A stretch of DNA of 64,000 bases from Alphaproteobacteria bacterium (GCA_002727315.1 PBWR01000012.1:1-64000); one strand, 5' to 3'. Positions 7,987 through 17,236 are shown, counted from the first letter of the stretch. The notes: generated by a model from the sequence alone, not told the origin. Made by a program: numbers and translations.

Positions 7987-9015
7987 CTAGAAGCTGTCGT
8001 TCCAGTGGACCATCGGCAGGCCCGCCACCGGTGACTGGAAGTAGGGGATGTTGGTCGCACGCAGCGAACCGACATACACCGTCTTCAGATCCGGCCCACC
8101 GAAGGTGACCGACGCACACCAGGTCGCGATCTCGCCACCCATTTCGAGCAGCAGTTCGGCCGTGACCTCTTCGGCCTGGAACGCATCGTCGAGCCGCTTC
8201 ACCTCTTCGGGATTGGAATCGTCGAAGACGATGTGCAGATCGCCGTCGGGCTTGATGGCGAAGATGCCGTCATTCATGACATGCGTGCCCCACAGATTGC
8301 CGAATTCATCGAAGGCAATCCCGTCGATCAGGCGCCCGTGGTCGCTCGGGCCGTAAATTTCCTTCGGGCCCAGGCTGCCGTCATCGGCAATCTTGTAGCG
8401 CGCGATGTTGCGGCCGCAAGTCTGGACGACGTAGAGCCATTCTTCGTTCGCGTCGAGCTTGCACTCGTTGGAGAAGTGGACATCGTCGGTGACGATCCGC
8501 ACGCCCTTGCCCTCTTCGTAGAGCAGGATCCGGCCGTCGATGATGTTTGGGTTAATCGCCTTGGGCCAGTCGTGGAGCATCGTCGAGACGGTAATCCAGA
8601 TCCGCTCCTTGCTGTCGCGGGCGACGAAGTTGACCTTGCCGATCTCCTCGCCGTCGACCGTGTCGAACATCACTTCCGTCTCGCCGGTGCGGGTCATGCG
8701 CTCAAGGCAGTCCGTGCCGAAGTTCGAGATCAGGATGTCGCCGTTGCTGGCGAAGGCCAGACCGTTGGGCAGAGTGCCGTCGACGAACTTTTCCGCATCG
8801 TTGTGGGATGTCTCGAAGGCTGCGGCGTCATGTGACTGGGTGATGATTTCCTGGCTGCCATCCGGCTTAATGCGGACCACGCCGCCGCGTGCATCCGCGG
8901 CCCACAGGTCGCCGTTCTTCTCGGCTAGAATACATTCCGGCCGCTGCAGGCCTTCGCCGATGAACTTGAAGTCCTCTTTGGTGACGGTGAATCCGTCGAT
9001 GGGGTTGTTGGCCAT
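7987..9015 (-). CDS. SMP-30/gluconolactonase/LRE family protein
   Basis: This 342-residue protein has the six-bladed beta-propeller pattern of the SMP-30 family, whose calcium- or zinc-dependent members hydrolyse sugar lactones or act as lactone-forming regulators. Recognisable blades include RPECILAEKNGDLWAAD near the N-terminus, LPNGLAFASNGDILISN, FSNECKLDANEEWLYVV and LIDGIAFDEFGNLWGTH. The metal-binding Glu is in RPECI and the Asn/Asp ligands are in the NGLAF and DGIAF turns. The ATG at 9015 follows GGAGGAGAG and gives the expected N-terminus. There is no signal peptide. The next minus-strand gene upstream is a beta-keto acid cleavage enzyme 114 bases away. Confidence 0.88.
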   Translation of the reverse strand: MANNPIDGFTVTKEDFKFIGEGLQRPECILAEKNGDLWAADARGGVVRIKPDGSQEIITQSHDAAAFETSHNDAEKFVDGTLPNGLAFASNGDILISNFGTDCLERMTRTGETEVMFDTVDGEEIGKVNFVARDSKERIWITVSTMLHDWPKAINPNIIDGRILLYEEGKGVRIVTDDVHFSNECKLDANEEWLYVVQTCGRNIARYKIADDGSLGPKEIYGPSDHGRLIDGIAFDEFGNLWGTHVMNDGIFAIKPDGDLHIVFDDSNPEEVKRLDDAFQAEEVTAELLLEMGGEIATWCASVTFGGPDLKTVYVGSLRATNIPYFQSPVAGLPMVHWNDSF

Positions 9016-9129
9016 TTTTCTCTCCTCCCGGACCGTCCGGGGTGTTTGACCGGATGCGCCGCGCAAACAATGTCAGCGCGGCGCGTGTCTTATGATCTAT
9101 CCGGTTTCGTACGCGTTTTCGGCGTGTGG

Positions 9130-10065
9130 CTAGAACTTCACCATATCGCCGCCCTTGAGATCGAGGATCTCGCGGGCTTCGTCCGGCGAGGCGATGTCGA
9201 GAGACAGGTCCTCGCAGATACGCTTGATCTTGGCGACCTGCTGAGCGTTCGATTCCGCGAGCTTGCCCTTACCGATGTAGAGTGAATCCTCGAGGCCGAC
9301 GCGTACACTGCCGCCCATGAGCGCGGACTGGGTCACAAAGTTCATCTGGTGACGGCCCGCGGCCAGAACGGAGAAGACATAGTCGTCACCGAACAGGCGG
9401 TCGGCGGTCGCCTTCATGTGCATAAGGTGATCCAGCTCGGCGCCGATGCCGCCCATGATCCCGAAGATGAACTGCAGGAAGATCGGGCCTTTCAGGCGCC
9501 CCTCATTGTACCAGTATGCGGTGTTGTAAAGATGGCTGACGTCGTAGCACTCATGCTCGAACTTCACCCCGCGCTTATCGTGAAGCTCGGAGATGATGTA
9601 CTCCATCTGCTTGAAGGTGTTGGTGAAGATGAAGTCGTCGGTCATCTCCAGGTACGGCTTCTCCCAATCGTATTTCCACTCGTCGTAGCGATTTGCGAGA
9701 CCGAAGATGCCGAAGTTCATCGAGCCCATGTTGAAGGAGGTGACTTCGGGCTCGGCGCGGACGGCGGCAGCGATGCGCTCGTCCACGGTCATGCCCAGAC
9801 CACCGCCGGTGGTGATGTTCACCACCGCATCCGTGTTCTGCTTGATGCGGGGCAGGAACTCCATGAAGACGTCGGGGTCCGGTGTCGGCTTGCCGTTCTC
9901 CGGATCACGTGCATGCAGATGGATGATGGAGGCGCCGGCTTCGGCGGCTTCGATCGAAGCCTGGGCGACCTCGTCTGGTGTGATCGGAAGATGGTCCGAC
10001 ATGGTCGGTGTGTGGATTGCGCCCGTGATCGCGCATGAAATGATGACTTTGGATTTCTTCGCCAT
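9130..10065 (-). CDS. Beta-keto acid cleavage enzyme (BKACE, DUF849)
   Basis: This 311-residue zinc-dependent TIM-barrel enzyme belongs to the family of 3-keto-5-aminohexanoate cleavage enzyme (Kce). The family condenses a beta-keto acid with acetyl-CoA to give acetoacetate and a new CoA ester. The family signature is clear: ISCAITGAIHTP at the N-terminus, the zinc motif IHLHARDP at about 48-55, GGGLGMTVDER at about 86-96 and a C-terminal SVRVGLEDSLYIGKG. It starts with ATG after GGGGGAAAT. BKACE members have many substrates (including dehydrocarnitine and 5-amino-3-keto acids), so the exact reaction is undetermined. It may share a transcript with the SMP-30 gene downstream. Confidence 0.9.
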   Translation of the reverse strand: MAKKSKVIISCAITGAIHTPTMSDHLPITPDEVAQASIEAAEAGASIIHLHARDPENGKPTPDPDVFMEFLPRIKQNTDAVVNITTGGGLGMTVDERIAAAVRAEPEVTSFNMGSMNFGIFGLANRYDEWKYDWEKPYLEMTDDFIFTNTFKQMEYIISELHDKRGVKFEHECYDVSHLYNTAYWYNEGRLKGPIFLQFIFGIMGGIGAELDHLMHMKATADRLFGDDYVFSVLAAGRHQMNFVTQSALMGGSVRVGLEDSLYIGKGKLAESNAQQVAKIKRICEDLSLDIASPDEAREILDLKGGDMVKF

Positions 10066-10251
10066 GGATTTCCCCCTGAGGCCAAAGGTTGTTCTGTTTT
10101 GTTGACCCGATTTTGGGTCTGAGGCGTGCTGGTTGTCCAGTCGCGGTGCGTTTCACAAGTGTAAAACCTCGCCGGTTCCGGCGGCCAGGACCCCGTTTTG
10201 AGGTGTGCGAAGCCTACGCGTGCGGTTTGTGCAAGTCCAGATTCGACGCGG

Positions 10252-11109
10252 TTAGCCGAGCTCGAATGACGTAATTCCGAACATTCCGGGGAAACGCAGT
10301 TTCGGTGGCATTCCGCCCCGGTACATGCGGACCGTTTCGAAAATCGGTTCCAGGCCCAGCCGGCCGCACATTTCGAGTGAATCGTCATTCGCAAAAGGCG
10401 GGTCGAGATAGACCTGCCCGGCACCTGATTCCGTCACCAGATTGCTGAACAGGCGCTCGGCCGTTTCCAGGTCGTTGGCAAACAGCGGGCCGATCTTGTG
10501 GCCCTCCCGGCATGGACGAATGGCGCCGTAACCGCGCACTTCACCGCTGGTGATGGCGGCCTTGCTCACATGACCGGGCGCGGTCAGCCAGGCATTCAGG
10601 AAGACGTCCCGGGTCGATGGAAAGAACTCTTCGTCATAGGCGTTGATCGCGGCCAGGTGGTGCGTGCCGATGGTGACGAGATCGTCGGTACCGCTGGCGA
10701 CCGCATCGAGGTTGGGCGTGCCGCCGTATCGGACATTGCGATGTGTCCGGAAGTATCCAGCCTTCCGGTAGGTGTAGACCTGCTCCGGGACGGCATCAAG
10801 CCCAACGACCCTGCGGCGTCCGAACAGTTCTGCGACATGTTGCCAAAGAGCGTCGCCGAACCCCTGTCCGCGGCAATCGGGCCGGACAATGAAGAAGCCC
10901 AGGAATGCGAAGATCGGGCTGAACCCGACCAGCGATAGGCATGCGACCATCTCGCCGTTGCGCCGGGCTGTCCAGAAGCCCTTGGGATCAGCGGCCCAGA
11001 AGCATTCGGCATCGTTCAGGCCGGGGTTCCAGCCTTCTTTCGCGGCCCACTCGATCATCGTGTCGAGGTCTTCGCGGCTTGCCTGTACAAACTCAATCTC
11101 GTTTTCCAT
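10252..11109 (-). CDS. GNAT family N-acetyltransferase with a YitH/HolE-type C-terminal domain
   Basis: This 285-residue protein has one canonical acetyl-CoA-binding GNAT domain in the first 140 residues, with the pyrophosphate loop RPDCRGQGFGDAL at about 78-90. A second acetyltransferase-like domain (Acetyltransf_18 type) follows, with GYGAIRPCREGHKIGPLFA in its centre. This two-domain architecture is common in bacteria, but its substrates are mostly unknown. The gene starts with ATG at 11109. It lies 48 bases downstream of the DapA-like gene on the same strand, so the two are probably co-transcribed. Confidence 0.85.
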   Translation of the reverse strand: MENEIEFVQASREDLDTMIEWAAKEGWNPGLNDAECFWAADPKGFWTARRNGEMVACLSLVGFSPIFAFLGFFIVRPDCRGQGFGDALWQHVAELFGRRRVVGLDAVPEQVYTYRKAGYFRTHRNVRYGGTPNLDAVASGTDDLVTIGTHHLAAINAYDEEFFPSTRDVFLNAWLTAPGHVSKAAITSGEVRGYGAIRPCREGHKIGPLFANDLETAERLFSNLVTESGAGQVYLDPPFANDDSLEMCGRLGLEPIFETVRMYRGGMPPKLRFPGMFGITSFELG

Positions 11110-11157
11110 GGCCTCTTATGACATGTCCGGGTTGGCGATGCGCGGGTCTGGGGAAGA

Positions 11158-12078
11158 CTATTTTCCCCAGCGCAACGCGAGGGGTTCGAGCGCCGCGGCG
11201 AGGTGCAGCAGCGTTGCGCGAACTTCGGGTCCGAGCGGTGCGATCGGATGCCGGCAGAAGTCCGAAGTGATCACGCCGCCTTCCATCATGACTGCCTTGG
11301 CGGCCCGGAAGCCGCAAAGACGGTTCTCGTGGTTGATTAGTGGCAACACCTGCTCATAGATGGCTTTTGCGGTCTCGCGATCGCCGCCCAGATGCGCCGT
11401 AATAGCCGGACGCACTAGGTCCGGGATTATGGCTGAGGTCATGCATCCGGTGGCGCCGGCATCCAGATCGGCCAGCAGGGTGATTCCCTCCTCGCCGTCG
11501 AACGGTCCCTCGATGGCCTCGCCGCCTTCGGCTATTAGCGCGCGCAGTTTGTTTGAAGCCTGCGCGCACTCGATCTTAAAGCATTTCACCTGTTCGATTT
11601 CCCGGGCCATCCGCACCAGCAGGCTGACGGGCAGGTCGGTTCCCGACAGCGGGGCGTCCTGCACCATGATCGGGATCCCGGCTTCACCGGCGGCGGAGAA
11701 CTGTTCGAAAATTTGCTCCGGCGTCCCGCGCAGCAGCGCGCCATGATAAGGCGGCATCAGCATGATCATGGCCGCGCCAAGTTCGGCGGCCTGTTTCGCC
11801 CTGGCGACGACGATATCGGTTGCGAAATGGCTGGCCGTCACGATGACCGGCACCCGACCGGCCACATGCTCCAGGCACAGCCGCGTCAGCACATCGCGCT
11901 CGCTATCCGATAAGAGGAACTGCTCGGAGAAGTTGGCCAAGATGCAGATACCGTCGACGCCCTGATCAACCATGCAGTCGAGGACACGCTTCACTCCGTC
12001 GAGATCGAGTTCCCCCGTCTCGGTAAAGGGTGTCGGGGCGACCGGCCAGACGCCGCTGTATTTCGGTAATTCAGGCAC
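11158..12078 (-). CDS. Dihydrodipicolinate synthase/N-acetylneuraminate lyase family aldolase
   Basis: This 306-residue protein is a class I aldolase of the DapA/NanA superfamily, which forms a Schiff base with a 2-keto acid, usually pyruvate. The N-terminal VAPTPF motif, the catalytic-tyrosine region MLMPPYHG and the Schiff-base lysine in KCFKIECAQ are visible. The usual GTTGE motif after the first strand is replaced by LANFSEQ, so this is not a true DapA. It more likely acts in degradation of a sugar acid or hydroxyproline-like compound. It is the promoter-proximal gene of the pair with the GNAT gene and is divergent from the amidohydrolase at 12221. Confidence 0.86.
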   Translation of the reverse strand: MPELPKYSGVWPVAPTPFTETGELDLDGVKRVLDCMVDQGVDGICILANFSEQFLLSDSERDVLTRLCLEHVAGRVPVIVTASHFATDIVVARAKQAAELGAAMIMLMPPYHGALLRGTPEQIFEQFSAAGEAGIPIMVQDAPLSGTDLPVSLLVRMAREIEQVKCFKIECAQASNKLRALIAEGGEAIEGPFDGEEGITLLADLDAGATGCMTSAIIPDLVRPAITAHLGGDRETAKAIYEQVLPLINHENRLCGFRAAKAVMMEGGVITSDFCRHPIAPLGPEVRATLLHLAAALEPLALRWGK

Positions 12079-12220
12079 GTGGACGGTCCTTCGTTTCTAT
12101 TTGCGGGGAAGGTATATCGGAATGATCACGTCCGATCCACGCGTCAGGCATGCGGCGGGCGCGGTTGACAGTCTCTTGAGCCGGGCGGTTCAATGAACGG
12201 GCTTTGAGGAGGAAGCTGTC

Positions 12221-13483
12221 ATGACCGAGAAGCTCATCACCAATGTATCCATTCTCGATGGCACCGGGACCGAACCCTTTGCCGGTCACGTTCACGTTCG
12301 CGGTAACCGGATTGTCGCGGTGGGGCGCGATATTGCACCCGACGCCACCGATGCGGAGATCGTCGACGGCGGCGGGGCGACCCTGATGCCGGGTTTGATC
12401 GATTCCCACGCCCATCTGAGTTTTCTGGATGCCCCCAATCTCGAGGACATCAATTCGCTATCGGCAGAGCGTCACACGCTGGAGACGGTGAAAAATGCGC
12501 GAAAACTCCTCGATCACGGCTACACGGCCATGTTCAGCGGCAGTTCCGCGCGTGACGATCTGGAAGTGGCGATCCGCGACGCGATCAACGCCGGCGACAT
12601 TCCGGGACCGCGTCTCAAGGCCGCGACACGCCAGATGACGGTCACCGGCGGGTTCGGTGACATAGGGCTGGATGATGCCTATTCGCTTGTCCTCGACGGG
12701 CCGGATGCGTTTCGCGCCGCCTGCCGCAAGGCTGCGCGGGCGGGGGTCGATGTCTTCAAGATCGTCCCGTCGGCGCCGGGGTCGGGCCCTGATCCGCTGG
12801 CCGAGGACACGGCCATGTCCGATGACGAGGTGGCAGCCGTGTGCGAGGTGGCGCGGCAGCGTAACCGGATGGTCGCGGCCCATGCGCGCTCGGCCGAGGC
12901 CGTGAAAATGTGCGTCCGTAATGGTGTGCAGATGGTCTATCACGCGACCTTGGCCGATGAGGAAGCCAAGGATATGCTCGAAGCCGCAAAGGACGAGGTG
13001 TTTGTCGCGCCGGCGATGGGGCTGCCCTACGGCCGGCTTACCGAAGGTGAGAAATACGGCGTGTCGACCAGCGATTACGTCCGAGCCCGGGCGGAAAAGG
13101 AAATCGAGGTCGTCAGCGAGACTATGGCCGATCTGCGCAAGCGTGGCATTCGGGTATTGCCGGGTGGGGACTATGGCTTCAAATGGAACCCCCACGGCCG
13201 GAACGCGCGCGATCTGCAGATGTTCGTGGATCTGTTCGGATTCAGTCCGCTGGAGGCCATTCAGGCCGCGACCGAAGCCGGGGGCGAGCTCATGGGGCTG
13301 GCGGGCGAACTGGGTGTGATCACGGAAGGCGCCTTGGCCGATATCCTGCTGGTCGACGGAGATCCATCGAAAGACATAGCAATTCTCCAGGATCCGGACC
13401 GGTTCCTGGCGATCATGAAAGACGGCGAATTTAACAAGCCATTCAGGGGCGGCAGCAGCCAACAGCAGGTCGCTGCCGAGTAA
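12221..13483 (+). CDS. Amidohydrolase family protein (imidazolonepropionase-like)
   Basis: This 420-residue metal-dependent hydrolase has the amidohydrolase beta-sandwich plus TIM barrel. The first metal ligands are in DSHAHLSF at about 67-74. The probable lysine ligand is in DVFKIVPSA, later histidines are in VAAHARSAEA and VYHATLADEEA, and the final Asp is in LPGGDYGF. The C-terminal GVITEGALADILLVDGDP closes the sandwich domain, as in imidazolonepropionase-like and Xaa-Pro-dipeptidase-like members. The ATG follows GAGGAAGCTGTC. It is followed after 13 bases by an FAH-family hydrolase, which suggests sequential hydrolysis of an amide and then a C-C bond. Confidence 0.87.
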   Translation: MTEKLITNVSILDGTGTEPFAGHVHVRGNRIVAVGRDIAPDATDAEIVDGGGATLMPGLIDSHAHLSFLDAPNLEDINSLSAERHTLETVKNARKLLDHGYTAMFSGSSARDDLEVAIRDAINAGDIPGPRLKAATRQMTVTGGFGDIGLDDAYSLVLDGPDAFRAACRKAARAGVDVFKIVPSAPGSGPDPLAEDTAMSDDEVAAVCEVARQRNRMVAAHARSAEAVKMCVRNGVQMVYHATLADEEAKDMLEAAKDEVFVAPAMGLPYGRLTEGEKYGVSTSDYVRARAEKEIEVVSETMADLRKRGIRVLPGGDYGFKWNPHGRNARDLQMFVDLFGFSPLEAIQAATEAGGELMGLAGELGVITEGALADILLVDGDPSKDIAILQDPDRFLAIMKDGEFNKPFRGGSSQQQVAAE

Positions 13484-13496
13484 CGGGGGAAAGACG

Positions 13497-14456
13497 ATGA
13501 AACTGGTGACTTTTACCGCTTCGGGCGGTGAAGAGCGTGTCGGCGCGTTGACGGATGATGACACGCGCGTGGTTGATTTAGCCGCTGCCGACGATCAGCC
13601 GTATTTCGCGACCATGCTCGCGCTGATCGAAACCGGAGACCCGGCAGTAGCGCGGGCTAAGGAGATCGCCGCGGCGGGCCTGGTCACCGTCGCTCTGGAC
13701 GATGTTCAACTACTGACCCCGGTCCCGCAACCGCCGCAGATACGGGATTTTCTGTGTTTTGAACGTCACCTGATCAACGCGAACGCAATGCTCCGCAAGA
13801 AAAGGGCCCAGGCCGAGCCCGATCCGGAAGAGGCACTCAAGCGTTTCGAAGCCGAGGGCATGTTTGCCATCCCGCAGATCTGGTACGACCAGCCGTTGTT
13901 CTACAAGCCCAGTCGCCTGAGCGTGATTGGCACCGGCGTGGACGTCGTCAGGCCATTTTTTTCGGAGTTGCTCGACTATGAGATGGAATTCGGTTGCTGG
14001 CTCGGGAAGCAGGGCAAGGATATTGATCCGAAAGATGCCACAGACATGATCTTCGGTTATTCGATCTTCAACGATATTTCGGCGCGGGACACCCAGTCGC
14101 GGGAAATGCCGGCGGGATTCGGACCCGGCAAGGGCAAAGATTTTGATACCGGAAACATCATCGGTCCGTGCATTGTCACGGCGGATGCATTTGATCCCTA
14201 CGACGCCGAGATGATCGTCCGCATCAATGGCGAGGAACGTTCGCGGGGTAATTCGGGCGAGATGTATCACAAGTTCGAGGACTGCATCGCGCATACCTCG
14301 AGGGCCGAAACTGTTTTCCCAGGTGAGTTCTTCGCATCGGGCACGGTCGGCTGGGGATGCGGACTGGAGCACGACAAGTATCTGTCGGATGGCGATGTCA
14401 TTGAACTCGAGGTAACCGGCATCGGCGTGCTCAAGAACAAGCTCGTCAAACAGTAG
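13497..14456 (+). CDS. Fumarylacetoacetate hydrolase family protein
   Basis: This 319-residue protein belongs to the FAH superfamily, which cleaves C-C bonds of acylpyruvates or decarboxylates and isomerises 2-keto acids. The C-terminal catalytic domain shows the metal-binding acidic residues in LDYEMEFGCWLG, the FNDISARDTQ motif and KDFDTGNIIGPCIVT. The N-terminal 110 residues form the variable cap. It starts with ATG after GGGGGAAAG and is the second gene of the amidohydrolase unit. The KGKDFDT segment resembles acylpyruvase or fumarylpyruvate hydrolase members. The substrate is not determined. Confidence 0.87.
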   Translation: MKLVTFTASGGEERVGALTDDDTRVVDLAAADDQPYFATMLALIETGDPAVARAKEIAAAGLVTVALDDVQLLTPVPQPPQIRDFLCFERHLINANAMLRKKRAQAEPDPEEALKRFEAEGMFAIPQIWYDQPLFYKPSRLSVIGTGVDVVRPFFSELLDYEMEFGCWLGKQGKDIDPKDATDMIFGYSIFNDISARDTQSREMPAGFGPGKGKDFDTGNIIGPCIVTADAFDPYDAEMIVRINGEERSRGNSGEMYHKFEDCIAHTSRAETVFPGEFFASGTVGWGCGLEHDKYLSDGDVIELEVTGIGVLKNKLVKQ

Positions 14457-14603
14457 CGCCCGGTTGTGATCATAACTGCCAATTGACCTACATAAACGTC
14501 TGACAGCCGTCCAACCGGGACAGTGTGTGTAGCGCGGCGGCATCCTAGCCTGCGGCGTAAACACATGTACGGGGGAACTTTGTGGAGGTTCATACAAACC
14601 TAA

Positions 14604-14731
14604 GAGCAGCGCGCCATTCTGGATACGGTACGGCGGTTCATTGAAGAAGAGGTGGCGCCGCCGCGTTCCTGCATTCCGACGGCGTCAACAAGATGGTGCT
14701 GTTGCGGACAGCCGAGTTCTTCAAATGGTAG
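14604..14731 (+). pseudogene. Internally deleted remnant of an acyl-CoA dehydrogenase gene
   Basis: Translation of 14604-14657 gives EQRAILDTVRRFIEEEVAP. This is almost the same as residues near the N-terminus of the intact acyl-CoA dehydrogenase downstream (EQRAILESVRRFVEQEVTP). From about 14657, in a different frame, it reads AAAFLHSDGVNKMVLLRTAE and ends FFKW with a TAG stop, matching that enzyme's C-terminus (AAAFLHSDGVNRALLLRAAN). About 330 codons are therefore missing from the middle. A stop codon sits directly before the N-terminal match, so nothing functional remains. The rest of the 376-base gap (14457-14603 and 14732-14832) shows no gene or terminator that I can recognise. Confidence 0.82.
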
Positions 14732-14832
14732 CCTGTCAATCGGGTTCTGCCGGTTCGCACGAACGGAGCGGTGGTTTTCTTAGACAGTAAGGTGAAGCAG
14801 GGCTGAGCGGCACCGGCTTCCTGGGGAAGACG

Positions 14833-16014
14833 ATGGACGAAATTTTCATTCAATCCGAAGAGCAGCGCGCGATATTGGAATCGGTTCGCCGGTTCGTGGA
14901 GCAAGAAGTCACGCCGCGTGCCGCAGAACTCGATGCCCAAACGGACCCGGAGGACAGTTTCTCATGGGAGATTGTCGAAGCGGCGGATGCGTTTGGCCTG
15001 CGGACGATGAGCCTGTCGGAAGAGTATGGCGGCATGGATACTGACACGTTGACGACGGCCATGGTGATCGAGGAACTGGCGCGTGGCGATCTCGGCACTT
15101 CGGTCGTCTTCGCCCAGACGCTCAAGATCGGAAAGCACATGGAGCGGGTGCTGAACGAAGAGCAACGCGCACGTACGCTCATCCCGTTCCGCGACGATCC
15201 GCGTGCGATACTGAGCATCTGTGGCACGGAACCCGAAAACGGCTCCAACGGGATCGTCGGTTATCCGGCGCCTTATACTACGCGTGCGGTAAAAACAGAC
15301 GGCGGCTGGATCGCGAACGGGATGAAGCACTTCATCTCCAACTCGAATCGGTCGCGTTTCTTCCTGGTGCATATGCAGACCGATCCGGAGAAAACGATGC
15401 TCGATGGGGCAACGGTCTTTCTGCTTGAACGCGGGCATCCGGGATTCACGGTCGGCCGCGTCCACGATAAGATGGGCGAGCGTCTGGCCAATAATTCCGA
15501 ACTTCTGTTTACCGACTGCTTTATTCCCGACAAGAACGTAGTCGGAGAACCTCATGAGGGGCATGTCATTCGGCGCACATTCGGTCCGTCGAGCAATATC
15601 TTCGCCGCCTGCAGCATCCTCGGTGTTGCCGTTGCCTTGTACGAAAAGTCACTCGATTGGGCCCAGACACGCATCCAGGGCGGCAAGCGCCTGATCGAAC
15701 ATGACGGCATCCGGGCCCAGATCGCCGAGATGAAAATGCTGATCGATGCGTCGCGCTCATACACGCACAAGGCCGCGTATCTGGCGGATCACCCCGATGA
15801 GGGCTGGGATATGTCGCTGGGCTCACTGCCCAAGGTCATGGCCTCCCAGGCGGCATGGCAGATCGCGACATGGACCCTCGAGATCCACGGCGGTCATGGT
15901 TACATGAAGGAAGCGGGCGTGGAGAAGCTGGTACGCGATGCCGCGGCATTCCTGCATTCCGACGGGGTGAACCGGGCCCTGTTGCTGCGCGCGGCGAACT
16001 TCATCGACACGTAG
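14833..16014 (+). CDS. Acyl-CoA dehydrogenase family protein
   Basis: This 393-residue FAD-dependent enzyme oxidises an acyl-CoA to the 2-enoyl-CoA and passes electrons to ETF. Its length and the three-part fold (helical N-domain, beta middle domain, helical C-domain) are standard. Visible markers are CGTEPENGSNG in the middle domain and the C-terminal IHGGHGYMKEAGVEKLVRDA, with the catalytic-base candidate Glu364. GGGGAAG precedes the ATG. The fragment of a second copy immediately upstream shows that this locus once had two tandem dehydrogenase genes. The chain-length preference is unknown. The next gene, a metallo-beta-lactamase-fold protein, follows after 69 bases. Confidence 0.92.
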   Translation: MDEIFIQSEEQRAILESVRRFVEQEVTPRAAELDAQTDPEDSFSWEIVEAADAFGLRTMSLSEEYGGMDTDTLTTAMVIEELARGDLGTSVVFAQTLKIGKHMERVLNEEQRARTLIPFRDDPRAILSICGTEPENGSNGIVGYPAPYTTRAVKTDGGWIANGMKHFISNSNRSRFFLVHMQTDPEKTMLDGATVFLLERGHPGFTVGRVHDKMGERLANNSELLFTDCFIPDKNVVGEPHEGHVIRRTFGPSSNIFAACSILGVAVALYEKSLDWAQTRIQGGKRLIEHDGIRAQIAEMKMLIDASRSYTHKAAYLADHPDEGWDMSLGSLPKVMASQAAWQIATWTLEIHGGHGYMKEAGVEKLVRDAAAFLHSDGVNRALLLRAANFIDT

Positions 16015-16083
16015 CCGCCGTTTGCATGGCCGGACGTTGGGCTATGCTGCGGTAATTGGGTGTAAGCGGGGGAGTGACGAGCG

Positions 16084-17058
16084 ATGGCGAAGTGGCAATA
16101 CACCAAGGGCCTGCACGAAGTGGGTAATGGCTTGTACGCCTATTTGCTGCCGGATGGCGGCTGGGGCTGGTCGAATGCGGGTCTGATTGTGGATGGGGAG
16201 GAGACCGTCCTGGTCGACACCCTGTTCGATCTGCCCTTGACTGGGGAAATGCTGAAGACCATGCGTGACGCGGTGCCGGCCGCGGGAAATATAAGTCGCC
16301 TACTGAACACCCATGCTAATGCCGACCATGTTTGGGGCAACCAGCTGGTCGGCGATGCCGAGATCATAGCGTCGAGCGGCTGCGCGGAAGAGTTCGACCA
16401 TTTTCCGCCGTCGCGTCTCGAGGAAATGATGGCGAATGCCCAGAACCTTGGTGTGATGGGAGAGTTCCTGGAGCACTGTTTTGCGCCCTTTGACTTTTCG
16501 GGAATCCAACTGACACCTCCGACTACCACCTTCGATGACCGGATGAGCCTCAAGTGCGGGGACCGGGAGATCGAACTCTACAATGTGGGACCGGCACACA
16601 CCCGTGGCGACATCCTGACCCATTTGCCCGGCGACCGGGTGATCTACACCGGCGATATCATTTTCAACGGCGGACATCCGGTGATCTGGGACGGCCCCAT
16701 CGGGAACTGGCAAAAGGCCTGCGACATCATCCTGTCGCTAGACGCGGATGTGGTGGTGCCGGGTCACGGTCCGGTCACCGACAATGATCATGTACGGGTC
16801 TTCAAGGGGTATCTCGACTATATCGAGGCCGAGACCCGGAAATGCTTCGATGCTGGCCTGTCGGAATGGGATGCGGCCTGCGAAATATCACTCGCCGACT
16901 ACGACACCTGGGGAGATGCGGAGCGGTTCATCGGCAATGTTTATGCGCTGTATCGTGAGTTTCGCGATGATGGAAGCGAACCCGAGGTTATGCCCGTGTT
17001 TGAGGAAATGGCCCGGTTCCACAAGGAGGTCATCCGCCCACGGCTTGCTGCCGGCTGA
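16084..17058 (+). CDS. MBL-fold metallo-hydrolase
   Basis: This 324-residue protein has the metallo-beta-lactamase fold used by glyoxalase II, alkylsulfatases and quorum-quenching lactonases. The zinc motif normally written HxHxDH reads HANADH at about residues 78-83, so the second histidine is Asn. The downstream ligands are in GPAHTRGDIL, IYTGDIIF and the final VVPGHGPVTD. The Asn substitution recurs in part of the superfamily and may mark a one-metal enzyme. It follows the acyl-CoA dehydrogenase on the same strand and starts with ATG after GGGGGAGTGACGAGCG. There is no signal peptide. The substrate is unknown. Confidence 0.87.
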   Translation: MAKWQYTKGLHEVGNGLYAYLLPDGGWGWSNAGLIVDGEETVLVDTLFDLPLTGEMLKTMRDAVPAAGNISRLLNTHANADHVWGNQLVGDAEIIASSGCAEEFDHFPPSRLEEMMANAQNLGVMGEFLEHCFAPFDFSGIQLTPPTTTFDDRMSLKCGDREIELYNVGPAHTRGDILTHLPGDRVIYTGDIIFNGGHPVIWDGPIGNWQKACDIILSLDADVVVPGHGPVTDNDHVRVFKGYLDYIEAETRKCFDAGLSEWDAACEISLADYDTWGDAERFIGNVYALYREFRDDGSEPEVMPVFEEMARFHKEVIRPRLAAG

Positions 17059-17236
17059 ACCGGACTATCGTCTGCAATAAATTAACCTGCATTTGTCACG
17101 GAATTGCCGTGAATTGAGGGCAGTTCCGACGCCGAAATACATCCAAAGTTAACCAGTTTGGGTTTTCCTTCCCGCAAGTGGAACGGCCCCGTGTGTGCGC
17201 CCGGGATACGCCAACGATCCGGACGCGCGCGAAAAT

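Noticed and set aside
17085..17125. Short inverted repeat (cacgg/ccgtg) downstream of the MBL-fold gene
   Set aside because: A five-base stem without a T run is expected by chance in this sequence.
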